Shown: one piece after another, positions 9,850 through 18,376 of the stretch
Layout of the letters: each line of letters begins with the position of its first letter
Position numbering within the stretch: the first letter of the stretch is position 1
Assembly: GCA_900466745.1 (NCBI GenBank)
Contig: UBNE01000018.1
Span: forward strand, 87,757-151,756
DNA length: 64,000 bases
Source of the DNA: Hyphomicrobiales bacterium
GTDB lineage: Bacteria; Pseudomonadota; Alphaproteobacteria; Rhizobiales; Beijerinckiaceae
Direction of reading: 5' to 3'
Translations under genes and position numbers: made by a program
The notes under the pieces: model-generated
Seen by the model: only the letters and a program-made list of their open reading frames with translations
Database searches by the model: none
Told to the model about the DNA's origin: nothing

Positions 9850-10881
9850 ATGAAACTGACCCGCCGCGACGCGCTCGCCGCGCTTGCCGCCTCCACCGCC
9901 GCAGGCCTGTCGCCGGCCGCCGTCCTCGCGCAGGCCGCCGAGAAGCCGAAGCTCACGCTCGGCGTCGGCGGCAAGCCGCTGCTCTACTATCTCCCGCTCA
10001 CCGTCGCGGAGAAGAAGGGCTACTTCAAGGATCAGGGGCTCGATGTCGAGATCAACGATTTCGGCGGCGGCGCCAAGTCGCTGCAGGCCCTGGTCGGCGG
10101 CTCGGTCGACGTCGTCACCGGCGCCTATGAGCACACCATCCGCATGCAGGCCAAGGGCCAGGACATCCGGGCCGTGATCGAACTCGGGCGCTTCCCCGCC
10201 ATCACCATCGCGGTGCGCAAGGACCTCGCCGACAAGGTGAAGTCGGCGGCCGATTTCAAGGGGCTGAAGATCGGCGTGACGGCGCCCGGCTCCTCGACCG
10301 CGCTGACCGCGCAATACGCCATGGTCAAGGCCGGGCTGAAGGCGGACGACGCGGCCTTCATCGGCGTCGGCGCCGGCGCGAGCGCGGTGGCCGCGATCAA
10401 GCAGAAGCAGGTCGACGTGATCTCGCATCTCGACCCGGTGACCTCGAAGCTCGAGGCCGACGGCGACATCGTCTCGCTGATCGACACCCGCACCGAGGCC
10501 GGCACCAAGGCGCTGTTCGGCGGCTCCAACCCGGCCGCGGTGCTCTATCTCAGGAACGATTTCGCCGAGAAGAACCCGGTCACCACGCAGAAGCTTGTCA
10601 ACGCCTTCATGAAGGCGTTGAAATGGCTCGAGACCGCAAAGCCCGAGGAGGTCGCCGACCTCGTGCCGCAGGAATACCTGCTGGGCGACCGGCCGCTCTA
10701 TGTCCGCGCCGTGAAGAACTCGCAGGAGAGCTATTCGCGCACCGGCATCGCCACCCCGGACGCGATGAAGAGCATGTATGATTCGCTGAAGCTGCTCGAC
10801 CCGGAGCTGACCAACTCCAATGTCGACCTGTCCAAGACCTTCATCGACAGCTTCGCGAAGAAGGCGGGGTCCGGGGCCTGA
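9850..10881 (+). CDS. ABC transporter substrate-binding protein (NMT1/SsuA-like)
   Basis: A 343-residue periplasmic binding protein. The N-terminus MKLTRRDALAALAASTAAG has a twin-arginine and hydrophobic core followed by VLAQA, a probable signal peptide (Tat or Sec) cleaved near residue 30. The mature part starts LTLGVGGKPLLYYLPLTVAEKKGYFKDQGLDVEI, the standard NMT1/ABC_SBP opening, then GSVDVVTGAYEHT and LKIGVTAPGSSTA. CCGGAGG lies 5-10 nt before the ATG. It is third in the operon after the ATPase and permease. The overall pattern fits the NrtA/SsuA/TauA group, but the specificity is not evident. Confidence 0.9.
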   Translation: MKLTRRDALAALAASTAAGLSPAAVLAQAAEKPKLTLGVGGKPLLYYLPLTVAEKKGYFKDQGLDVEINDFGGGAKSLQALVGGSVDVVTGAYEHTIRMQAKGQDIRAVIELGRFPAITIAVRKDLADKVKSAADFKGLKIGVTAPGSSTALTAQYAMVKAGLKADDAAFIGVGAGASAVAAIKQKQVDVISHLDPVTSKLEADGDIVSLIDTRTEAGTKALFGGSNPAAVLYLRNDFAEKNPVTTQKLVNAFMKALKWLETAKPEEVADLVPQEYLLGDRPLYVRAVKNSQESYSRTGIATPDAMKSMYDSLKLLDPELTNSNVDLSKTFIDSFAKKAGSGA

Positions 10882-10976
10882 CGCCGGCGTGAAGCGCTCC
10901 GTCAATGTCTTTTGACATCGTGCCTCCGCGTCATTCGGTGCAGGCTGCGCCCAAGCGCGGGGGGAGGGTGTGAGAC

Positions 10977-12056
10977 TTGCGTGAGGAGACGGCATTTCTC
11001 GATGGCGGCGGCGAGATGGCCGCCGCCATCCGCGATCACGACTGGTCGTCGACGCCGCTGGGACCGATCCGGGACTGGCCGGTCGCGCTGAAGACGGCCG
11101 TCGGCATGATGGTCAATTCGCATTTCCCCAAATGCATGGTCTGGGGAGCGGATCTGATCACGATCCACAACGACGCCTTCCGCTCCATCCTCGGCAACAA
11201 GCCGCCGGCGCTCGGCCAGCCGTTCAGCCTGGTCTGGGAGGAGATCTGGGGCGAGATCAGCGGCATGGTCGAGAAGGCTTATGCCGGCGAGGCGACCTTC
11301 ATCGAGGACTTCCCGCTGACGATCAACCGCTACGGGCATCCGGAAGAGGTCTGGTTCACCTTCTGCTACAGTCCGATCCGCGACGAGCACGGCCGCGTCC
11401 TCGGCATGATCGACACGGTGATCGAGACCACCGGCAAGATGCAGGCCGTGCGCAATGCCCGCCTGCTCAACGCCGAGCTGGCGCACCGGATGAAGAACAC
11501 CATGGCGATGATCGCCGCCATCGCCAGCCAGACCTTCCGCTCCGCCGAGACGCTCGACGAGGCGAGGGCGATCCTGAGCGAGCGCATCGCCACGCTGGGC
11601 GAGGCGCATTCGATCCTGACGCGGTCGAGCTGGAGCAGCGCGCCGATCCGCAGCGTCATCGAGGGGGCGCTGGCGCCGCACCGGGCCGGCGCCGACCGGA
11701 TCCGCATCGCGGGGCCGCCGCTGCAACTGCCGGCCGACCAGGCGATGACGCTGGCGCTCGCGATCAACGAGCTCGCGACCAATGCGGTGAAATACGGGGC
11801 GCTTTCGGTCGAGACCGGCGAGGTCGTCATCCGCTGGGAGACCGGGCGGCCGCGGAGCGAGGATCCGTTCCGCCTCTCCTGGAGCGAGAGCGGCGGGCCG
11901 CCGGTGGTGGAGCCGCGCCGGCGGGGTTTCGGCTCGCGGCTGGTCGAGCAGGTCATGGCGCAGAAGTTCCAGGGCGAGGTCGAGCTGGACTACCGGCCGG
12001 AAGGGCTGCGCTACCGCCTGGTTTCCACCATGGCGCGCATCGCGCCGAATGCGTGA
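10977..12056 (+). CDS. HWE-family sensor histidine kinase
   Basis: A 359-residue soluble kinase without membrane segments. Residues about 1-155 are a PAS-like sensor (GGGEMAAAIRDHDWSSTPLG, a sequence common in rhizobial PAS kinases, ending in SPIRDEHGRVLGMIDTVIETT). The phosphoacceptor is His near residue 169 in AELAHRMKNTMAM, the HWE type. The ATPase part contains LALAINELATNAVKYGALS (N-box, with the characteristic His replaced by Tyr in the NAVKYG motif), a WSESGGPPV stretch (HWE Trp-x-Glu) and RRGFGSRLVEQ. The start is a TTG at 10977, directly after an in-frame stop, with GGAGGG about 9 nt upstream; a later ATG would cut the conserved PAS start. No response regulator gene is adjacent. Confidence 0.88.
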   Translation: MREETAFLDGGGEMAAAIRDHDWSSTPLGPIRDWPVALKTAVGMMVNSHFPKCMVWGADLITIHNDAFRSILGNKPPALGQPFSLVWEEIWGEISGMVEKAYAGEATFIEDFPLTINRYGHPEEVWFTFCYSPIRDEHGRVLGMIDTVIETTGKMQAVRNARLLNAELAHRMKNTMAMIAAIASQTFRSAETLDEARAILSERIATLGEAHSILTRSSWSSAPIRSVIEGALAPHRAGADRIRIAGPPLQLPADQAMTLALAINELATNAVKYGALSVETGEVVIRWETGRPRSEDPFRLSWSESGGPPVVEPRRRGFGSRLVEQVMAQKFQGEVELDYRPEGLRYRLVSTMARIAPNA

Positions 12057-12154
12057 GCCGGCGCGATCGGTGACTTCACCGCTTTCGATTGGCGCCTGGC
12101 GCCGGAGTGGTTAGGTTCGCGCTCCCTGTCGTGAATCCGGTCCTGCTCCAGCTC

Positions 12155-13003
12155 ATGAACATCCTCTCGATCCAGTCCCACGTCGCCTATGGCCATGTGG
12201 GCAACGCCTCCGCGACCTTTCCGATGCAGCGGCTCGGCGTCGATGTCTGGCCGATCCATACGGTGCAGTTCTCGAATCACACCGGCTATGGCGGCTGGAA
12301 GGGCCGGGTCTTCGATGGCGGCATGATCGACGAGGTGATGGAGGGCATCGCCGAGCGCGGCGTGCTCCCGCAATGCGACGGCGTGCTCTCCGGCTATATG
12401 GGCTCGGCCGATATCGGCCACGCCATCCTCTCGGCCGTCGAGAAGGTGCGGGCCGCCAATCCCAAGGCGCTCTATTGCTGCGATCCGGTGATCGGGGACA
12501 CCGGCCGCGGCGTCTTCGTGCGCCCGGGCATCCCGGAATTCATGCGCGAGCAGGCGGTGCCGGCCGCCGACATCGTCACGCCCAACCAGTTCGAGCTCGA
12601 GCTGCTGACCGATATCGGGATCAAGAGCATCGCCGATGCCCATCGCGCCGTGGAGGTGCTGCGCGACGCCGGGCCCAAGGTGGTGATGGTCACCTCGCTC
12701 GAGACCGAGGAGACGCCGGCCGACGCCATCGACCTGATGGCGGTGGACAGCAGGGGGAGCTGGCGGGTGCGCACGCCCCGGCTCGACGTCAGCCTCAACG
12801 GCGCGGGCGATGCGATCGCGGCGCTGTTCTTCACCCATTACCTGCGCGAGCAGTCGGCCGCGGCGGCCCTGTCGAAGGCCGCTTCCTCGGTCTACGGGCT
12901 GCTGAGGCGGACCAAGGAGGCCGGCTCGCGCGAGATCCTCACCGTGGCGGCGCAGGACGAGTTCGTCGCGCCCTCGCAGCTCTTCGAGCCGGAAGCGATC
13001 TGA
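12155..13003 (+). CDS. pdxY: Pyridoxal kinase
   Basis: A 282-residue cytosolic kinase that phosphorylates pyridoxal, pyridoxine or pyridoxamine in vitamin B6 salvage. It opens MNILSIQSHVAYGHVGNASA, the hallmark of the PdxK/PdxY ribokinase-like family, with VWPIHTVQFSNHTGYG, YCCDPVIGDTGRGVFV, then IVTPNQFELELLTD and the ATP/anion-hole motif DVSLNGAGDAIAALF, where the catalytic GxGD is Gly-Ala-Gly-Asp near residue 216. The ATG at 12155 gives the canonical N-terminus; an in-frame GTG 24 nt earlier is possible. It is the first gene of a close-packed run. PdxK and PdxY cannot be separated with certainty. Confidence 0.92.
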   Translation: MNILSIQSHVAYGHVGNASATFPMQRLGVDVWPIHTVQFSNHTGYGGWKGRVFDGGMIDEVMEGIAERGVLPQCDGVLSGYMGSADIGHAILSAVEKVRAANPKALYCCDPVIGDTGRGVFVRPGIPEFMREQAVPAADIVTPNQFELELLTDIGIKSIADAHRAVEVLRDAGPKVVMVTSLETEETPADAIDLMAVDSRGSWRVRTPRLDVSLNGAGDAIAALFFTHYLREQSAAAALSKAASSVYGLLRRTKEAGSREILTVAAQDEFVAPSQLFEPEAI

Positions 13004-13013
13004 GCGCGCCGGG

Positions 13014-14129
13014 ATGAGGCTGCGCGTCGGCACCTTCAACGTCGAGAACCTGCTGACGCGGCATCGCTTCGAGCAGGGCGGGCGCACCGAGACGGCGGCG
13101 GCGATGTCGCTGTTCCACTTCCCGCGCGCCGATCAGCGCGACGCGGTGGAGCGCTCGCTGGCGGTCGCGTTGGAGGACGACAAGCGCCAGATGACGGCGC
13201 TCGCCATGGCGGAGGCGCAGGCCGATCTGTGGATGCTGCAGGAAGTCGATTCGCTCGCCAGCCTGCAGGCCTTCTTCGCCAATTACGTGCACCGCATCGC
13301 CGACCACCGCTACGGCCACTTCACCCTGATCGACGGCAACGACCGCCGCAACATCGATATCGGCTTCGCCGCGCGGCGCGACCTGCTCGGGCCGGGGCAG
13401 GTCACGGTGCGCTCGCACAAGGACCTGACCTTCGCCGAGGCCGGCGTGCACGATCACGACCTCGCCAGCCTCGGCATCGGCCCGCATGCCAAGGTCTTCG
13501 CGCGCGATTGCCTGGAGGTGGAGCTCTCCTTCGGCGGGCGCCGCCTCACCCTGTTCGGCTGCCATTTCAAGTCGATGAACAACGGCCGCGAGGATGGCCG
13601 GCAGATGACCCTGCCGGTGCGCCGGGCCGAGGCGCGGGCGGTGAAATGGCTGGTCCGGCAGCGCTTCGGCGGGGGCTGGCGCGAGACGAACTGGATCGTG
13701 CTGGGCGACCTCAACGGCTATCGCTACGGCCTGGGGCCGCGGGCCGAGCCGGTCGACGAGGGGCCGAGCGGCATCGAGCCGCTGCTCGACGATTTCGCGC
13801 GCGACCCGATGGAGACGCTGCCGGTCCACGAGCGCTGGACGCATTTCCGGCGCTACTGGTCGGAAACCCTGGACAGGCTGGTCGACAGCCACATGCCGCT
13901 CGACCACATCCTGCTCTCGCCGGCGCTGGCGGCGGCCAATCCGAAGCCCGCCATGCAGATGATCCGGCGCGGCCTGCCTTACCGCGTGCCGCTCGATCCG
14001 CGCGCGCCGGACCGCTCGATGGCACGGCTGGCGACCTGCGCCGACCGCTATCCGCGCGTCGGCTGGGACAGGCCCAAGGCCTCGGACCATTGCCCGCTCA
14101 CCATCGATCTCGAAATCCCGGAAGGGTGA
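13014..14129 (+). CDS. Endonuclease/exonuclease/phosphatase family protein
   Basis: A 371-residue protein with the DNase I-like phosphodiesterase fold. Motifs in order are RVGTFNVENLL (metal-binding Asn near residue 9), LWMLQEVDS (catalytic Glu near 76), LTLFGCHFKSM (catalytic His), NWIVLGDLNGY (Asp and Asn) and, at the C-terminus, KASDHCPLTIDL (the SDHxP motif). No signal peptide is seen, so it is probably cytosolic. It may act on nucleic acid, phosphoinositide-like lipid or a nucleotide; family sequence does not decide this. It starts 10 bp after the pdxY stop and is probably in the same transcript. Confidence 0.88.
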   Translation: MRLRVGTFNVENLLTRHRFEQGGRTETAAAMSLFHFPRADQRDAVERSLAVALEDDKRQMTALAMAEAQADLWMLQEVDSLASLQAFFANYVHRIADHRYGHFTLIDGNDRRNIDIGFAARRDLLGPGQVTVRSHKDLTFAEAGVHDHDLASLGIGPHAKVFARDCLEVELSFGGRRLTLFGCHFKSMNNGREDGRQMTLPVRRAEARAVKWLVRQRFGGGWRETNWIVLGDLNGYRYGLGPRAEPVDEGPSGIEPLLDDFARDPMETLPVHERWTHFRRYWSETLDRLVDSHMPLDHILLSPALAAANPKPAMQMIRRGLPYRVPLDPRAPDRSMARLATCADRYPRVGWDRPKASDHCPLTIDLEIPEG

Positions 14130-14143
14130 TTGAAGGATACCCG

Positions 14144-15037
14144 ATGAAACGCCGCTTCGTCACGCTCGATGTCTTCACCACCCGCCGCCATGCCGGCAAT
14201 CCGCTGGCGGTGGTGCTCCAGTCGGAAGGGCTCGACACGGAAGCGATGCAGGCCATCGCGCGCGAGTTCAACCTGTCGGAGACGGTCTTCGTCGGGGAGG
14301 CCGAAAAGCCGGGCCACCGCGCTGCGGTGCGCATCTTCACGCCCGGGGGAGAGCTGCCCTTCGCCGGGCATCCGACCGTCGGAACCGCGGTCTGGCTCGC
14401 CCTCGCCGACGAGGCCGAGGGGCGCTCCGCCGAGATGCTGGTGCTGGAGGAGAAGGTCGGGCCGGTCTCCTGCGCGGTCGAGGTCAGGGGCAGCCATGCC
14501 GGCCACGCGGTCTTCACCCTGCCGCGCCTGCCGGAGCGGGGCGGCGAGCAGCCGGTCACAGACGCGCTGGCGGCGGCGCTCGGGCTGCCGCGCGCCGCGA
14601 TCGGCTTCGGGGCGCATCGGCCGGCGACCTATTCCGCCGGCGTGCCGTTCCTCTGCGTGCCGGTGGCGACGCGCGAGGCCATCGGCGCCGCGCGGCCCGA
14701 TGCGGCCCATTGGCCGGCGGCGATCGGCCCGGGCGGGGCGTTCCTCTACAGCCGGGAGACCGCCGAGACCGGCCATGCCTTCCATGCGCGGATGTTCTGG
14801 CCGGCGGCCGGCATCGCCGAGGACCCGGCCACGGGTGCGGCCGTCGCCGCCTTCTCCGGCGCGATCATCGCCTGCGAGAAGCCGGAGGACGGCGACCACC
14901 GCCTCGTCATCGAACAGGGCTACGAGATGGGCCGGCCCTCGCAGATCACGCTGGAGCTGAGCGTGCGGGGCGGCGCGCTGGCCTCGGCGCGGATCGGCGG
15001 CTCGGCAATCGTGGTCAGCGAGGGCGTGCTGCTGTGA
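14144..15037 (+). CDS. PhzF family isomerase-like protein
   Basis: A 297-residue protein of the PhzF superfamily (diaminopimelate epimerase-like fold, two duplicated domains). It opens RRFVTLDVFTTRRHAGNPLAV, carries the catalytic Glu near residue 46 in FNLSETVFV, the RIFTPGGELPFAGHPTVGTA motif at about 65-84, and in the second half MFWPAAGIAEDPATGAAVAA. These are the complete hallmarks of the family. No other phenazine genes are present, so a phenazine role is unlikely; the true substrate is unknown, as for most PhzF homologues. GAAGGA lies about 7 nt before the ATG. The stop overlaps the next gene's GTG by 4 nt (GTGA). Confidence 0.9.
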   Translation: MKRRFVTLDVFTTRRHAGNPLAVVLQSEGLDTEAMQAIAREFNLSETVFVGEAEKPGHRAAVRIFTPGGELPFAGHPTVGTAVWLALADEAEGRSAEMLVLEEKVGPVSCAVEVRGSHAGHAVFTLPRLPERGGEQPVTDALAAALGLPRAAIGFGAHRPATYSAGVPFLCVPVATREAIGAARPDAAHWPAAIGPGGAFLYSRETAETGHAFHARMFWPAAGIAEDPATGAAVAAFSGAIIACEKPEDGDHRLVIEQGYEMGRPSQITLELSVRGGALASARIGGSAIVVSEGVLL

Positions 15038-15780
15038 GCGGGACGGTCGAGAACGGCAGCATCGTCCGGCTCGAGCGGATCGATGCCCGGATCGAGCCTT
15101 ACGACTGGGCCTATGCCCGCGAGAATGCCGCGGCCATCGCCGCGCATTGGGCGCGGATCAGCGCCGGCAAGCCGGCGATGTTCAACGGGCGCATCATGCT
15201 GCAGCACCGCGCCGCGATCCGCGGCGGCGTGTTCGAGGCCGGCTATTTCGAGACCGACTACGCCGCCTTCATGGCCTGGCGCGACGCCGGCCATCCCGGC
15301 CCCGTGATCCGCAACGGCTTCGCCATGGCGGCGCTCAGGGCCAGCGACGGCGCCTTCCTCTGCGGCCGGATGGGCGACCACACCGCCAATGCCGGCAAGG
15401 TCTATTTCGCCGCCGGCACGCCGGACCGCGAGGATGCCCGCCCGGACGGCACGCTCGACCTCGCCGGCAGCGTCACGCGCGAGCTGGGCGAGGAGACGGG
15501 CCTGCGGGTCGCGGAACTGAGCGTCGGCGCCGGCTGGACGGCGGTGATCGAGGAGGGGCGCATCGCCTTCATGCGCGAGGTCGGGATCGGCCTGCCGGCG
15601 GAGGCGGCGCGGGCGCTGATGCTGGAGCGCATGAAGACGCTGGCGGAGGAGGAGCTTTCCGACATCGTCGTGATCCGGGCCCTCGGCGACACCGGGCGAT
15701 ACGATATGCCGCCCTTCATGCGGCGCTACCTTGCACATATCTTCGCGGGCGACCGATCCTCGTCCGCCTCACGGAAGTGA
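15034..15780 (+). CDS. Nudix-like hydrolase
   Basis: A 248-residue protein starting at a GTG inside the PhzF stop. The C-terminal half has the core Nudix helix RELGEETGL near residues 155-163, which supplies the metal-binding Glu residues, preceded by a beta-rich region (FAMAALRASDGAFLCGRMGD) typical of Nudix domains. The upstream part of the Nudix box, G-x5-E, is not intact: the stretch before RELGEE reads GTLDLAGSVT and lacks the expected Glu. It may hydrolyse a nucleotide or NAD-type pyrophosphate; the substrate is unknown. It lies 4 bp before the M3 peptidase gene, so it is almost certainly co-transcribed. Confidence 0.75.
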   Translation: MSGTVENGSIVRLERIDARIEPYDWAYARENAAAIAAHWARISAGKPAMFNGRIMLQHRAAIRGGVFEAGYFETDYAAFMAWRDAGHPGPVIRNGFAMAALRASDGAFLCGRMGDHTANAGKVYFAAGTPDREDARPDGTLDLAGSVTRELGEETGLRVAELSVGAGWTAVIEEGRIAFMREVGIGLPAEAARALMLERMKTLAEEELSDIVVIRALGDTGRYDMPPFMRRYLAHIFAGDRSSSASRK

Positions 15781-15784
15781 CCCG

Positions 15785-17872
15785 ATGCATTCCGCCGCGA
15801 CCGCCTATCCCGAAGCCCTGCCTCTGCCGGCCGACAATCCTTTCGCCACCCGCTGGGAGACCCCGTTCCGCCTGCCGCCCTTCGCGGCGATCCGGCCGGA
15901 GCACATCCGGGCGGCCTTCGACGCGGCGCTGGCCAAGCACCGGGACGAGATCGCGGCGATCGTCGCCAATCCGGCCGCGCCGGACTTCGTCAACACTGTC
16001 GAGGCGCTGGAGCGGGCGGGCCGGGCGCTCTCCCGCGTCGGCGGCGTGTTCTACAATCTGGCGGGCGCCGACACCAACGAGGCGCTGCAGGCGATCGAGC
16101 GCGAGATCGCGCCGGTCACCTCGCGGCACTGGTCCGCGATCATGATGGACGAAGCTCTGTTCGCGCAGGTCGACGCCGTCCATGCGAAGCGCGACGAGCT
16201 CGGCCTGAACGCCGAGCAGGCGCGGCTGCTGGAGCGGACCCATAAGGGCTTCGTCCGCGCCGGCGCCAGACTCGGCCCCGCGGACAAGCAGCGCCTCGCC
16301 GCGATCAACGAGCGGCTGGCGGCGCTCGGCACGCAGTTCAGCCAGAACGTGCTCAAGGACGAATCCGCCTATGCGCTGTTCATCGCGGACGAGTCCGGGC
16401 TCGCCGGCCTGCCGGGATTCCTGAAGGCGGCGATGGCGCGCGCGGCGGCCGATCGCGGCAGGCCGGGCCAGCATGCGGTGACGCTGTCGCGCTCGATCAT
16501 CGAGCCCTTCCTGACCTTCTCGACCCGGCGCGACCTGCGCGAGGAGGCCTTCATCGCCTGGAGCCGGCGCGGCGAGAACGGCGGCGAGAGCGACAACCGC
16601 GGCATCGTCGCGGAGATGGTGAGCCTGCGCGCCGAGAAGGCGAAGCTGCTCGGCTATCCGACCTTCGCGCATTTCAAGCTCGACGACGCCATGGCCAAGA
16701 CGCCCGAGCATGTGCGCGACCTGCTGGAGCTGGTCTGGAAGCCGGCCAAGGCGCGGGCCGCGCGCGAGGCCGCCGACCTCGCCGCGCTGGCGCAGGACGA
16801 GGGCGAGAACGGGCCGATCCGGCCCTGGGACTGGCGCCACTACGCCGAGAAGGTGCGGCAGAAGACCTATGCGCTCGACGAGGCGGTGCTGAAGCCCTAT
16901 CTCCAGCTCGACCGCGTGCGGCAGGCCGCCTTCGACGTCGCCGGCAAATTGTTCGGCCTGTCCTTCGCCGAGCGGCCGGAGCTCGCGGGCTATCACCCGG
17001 ATGTGCGCATCTTCGAGGTGACGGAGACCGCGACCGGGCGTCATATCGGCTTGTTCCTCGGCGACTATTTCGCCCGCTCCTCGAAGCGCTCCGGCGCCTG
17101 GATGAGCGCCTTCCGCGGCCAGCGCAAGCTCGACGGCGAGGTGCGGCCGCTCATCGTGAATGTCTGCAATTTCGCCAAGCCGGCCGAGGGGAAGCCGGCG
17201 CTGCTCTCGCTCGACGATGCGCGCACGCTGTTCCACGAGTTCGGCCATGCCCTGCACGGGCTGCTCTCCGACGTGACCTATGGCTCGCTGGCCGGGACCT
17301 CGGTGGCGCGCGACTTCGTCGAACTGCCCTCGCAGCTCTACGAGCACTGGTTCCTGACGCGCGAGGTGATGCGGCAATACTGCCTGCATGCCGAGACGGG
17401 CGAGCCGATCCCCGAGGCGCTGATCGAGAAGATCGAGAAGGCGCAGACCTTCAACCAGGGCTTCGCCACCGTGGAGTACACCTCCTCGGCCCTGGTCGAT
17501 CTCGCCTTCCACTCGCTCGAGGCGCCGGCGGAGGTCGACCCGCTCGCCTTCGAGGCGGCGGAGCTTCAGCGCCTCGGCATGCCGGCCGAGATCACCATGC
17601 GCCACCGCACGCCGCATTTCACCCATGTGTTCTCGGGCGACGGCTATTCGGCCGGCTATTACAGCTATCTCTGGTCCGAGGTGATGGATGCCGACGCCTT
17701 CAACGCCTTCATCGAGACCGGCGACGTGTTCTCGGCCGAGGTCGCCGGAAAGCTGAAGCGCTACATCTATTCGGCCGGCGATACGCGCGACGCGGCCGAG
17801 GCCTACACGCTCTTCCGCGGCCGGCTGCCGACGCCGGACGCGCTGCTGGAGAAGCGCGGGCTGGCGGCCTGA
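15785..17872 (+). CDS. dcp: M3 family metallopeptidase (peptidyl-dipeptidase Dcp-like)
   Basis: A 695-residue zinc peptidase of the M3A family (thimet oligopeptidase/oligopeptidase A/Dcp). The zinc motif HEFGHALH is at about residue 482, with the third zinc ligand Glu downstream in DFVELPSQLYEHW and the substrate-binding HVFSGDGYSAGYYSYLWSEV near 620. The length and GLFLGDYFARSSKRSGAWM favour Dcp or OpdA-type enzymes that cut oligopeptides in the cytosol. The ATG at 15785 gives MHSAATAYPEALP and is 4 bp after the Nudix gene. Dcp versus PrlC is not certain. Confidence 0.9.
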   Translation: MHSAATAYPEALPLPADNPFATRWETPFRLPPFAAIRPEHIRAAFDAALAKHRDEIAAIVANPAAPDFVNTVEALERAGRALSRVGGVFYNLAGADTNEALQAIEREIAPVTSRHWSAIMMDEALFAQVDAVHAKRDELGLNAEQARLLERTHKGFVRAGARLGPADKQRLAAINERLAALGTQFSQNVLKDESAYALFIADESGLAGLPGFLKAAMARAAADRGRPGQHAVTLSRSIIEPFLTFSTRRDLREEAFIAWSRRGENGGESDNRGIVAEMVSLRAEKAKLLGYPTFAHFKLDDAMAKTPEHVRDLLELVWKPAKARAAREAADLAALAQDEGENGPIRPWDWRHYAEKVRQKTYALDEAVLKPYLQLDRVRQAAFDVAGKLFGLSFAERPELAGYHPDVRIFEVTETATGRHIGLFLGDYFARSSKRSGAWMSAFRGQRKLDGEVRPLIVNVCNFAKPAEGKPALLSLDDARTLFHEFGHALHGLLSDVTYGSLAGTSVARDFVELPSQLYEHWFLTREVMRQYCLHAETGEPIPEALIEKIEKAQTFNQGFATVEYTSSALVDLAFHSLEAPAEVDPLAFEAAELQRLGMPAEITMRHRTPHFTHVFSGDGYSAGYYSYLWSEVMDADAFNAFIETGDVFSAEVAGKLKRYIYSAGDTRDAAEAYTLFRGRLPTPDALLEKRGLAA

Positions 17873-18037
17873 AGCGGTCCGAACCCGCCCGCGGCTTGCG
17901 TCCCGTCCGGGGCAGGGCCGGGCAGGGTGGCGGCCGGTCGCGGAGCGCTGCTGCCTGCCTCGCAGAGCTGATGTCGTAGACCTCAGTTCGGATGGGCGTT
18001 ATATTCGAGCCGAGGTCCCAGCGATGCGAGCCGGCTC

Positions 18038-18289
18038 ATGATGACCGCTGCGCAGATGCGAGCTGCCCGGGCCATGCTCGGGATCGACCAGCGCCAGCTT
18101 GCCGAGATGGCGGGCGTCTCCGTGCCGACGATCCAGCGCATGGAGCGCAGCGACGGCACCGTCCGCGGCATGATCGAATCCCTGACCCGCGTCGTCGAGG
18201 CGCTCGACCGTGCCGGCATCGTGCTGATCGGGGAGAATGCGGCCAGCAGCGGCGGCGGGCGCGGCGTCCGCCTCAAGGGCCCGCCCTGA
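18038..18289 (+). CDS. Small helix-turn-helix (XRE-type) protein
   Basis: An 83-residue DNA-binding protein made of one Cro/C1-type helix-turn-helix: AAQMRAARAMLGIDQRQLAEMAGVSVPTIQRMERSDG at about residues 4-40, followed by a helix (SLTRVVEALDRAGIVLIGEN). The tail is Gly/Arg-rich and ends RLKGPP. The form AARALLG..Q..LA is common in Rhizobiales single-domain regulators. The ATG at 18038 is immediately followed by another ATG, so the start could be 3 nt later. The SulP transporter gene begins 87 bp downstream on the same strand, so control of that gene is plausible but unproven. Confidence 0.82.
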   Translation: MMTAAQMRAARAMLGIDQRQLAEMAGVSVPTIQRMERSDGTVRGMIESLTRVVEALDRAGIVLIGENAASSGGGRGVRLKGPP

Positions 18290-18376
18290 CCGTTGCCGGA
18301 ACACCGTTGCGACAGAGCGGCGTCGACCGCGACCCGGCCGGCGAACCCGCTCCAGATGGCAAAGGAAAGGGTCGCC

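Noticed and set aside
10900..10925. ATGTC-TTTT-GACAT inverted repeat before the HWE kinase gene
   Set aside because: Short arms and no other copies; could be part of a promoter, but the match to any known box is too weak to list.
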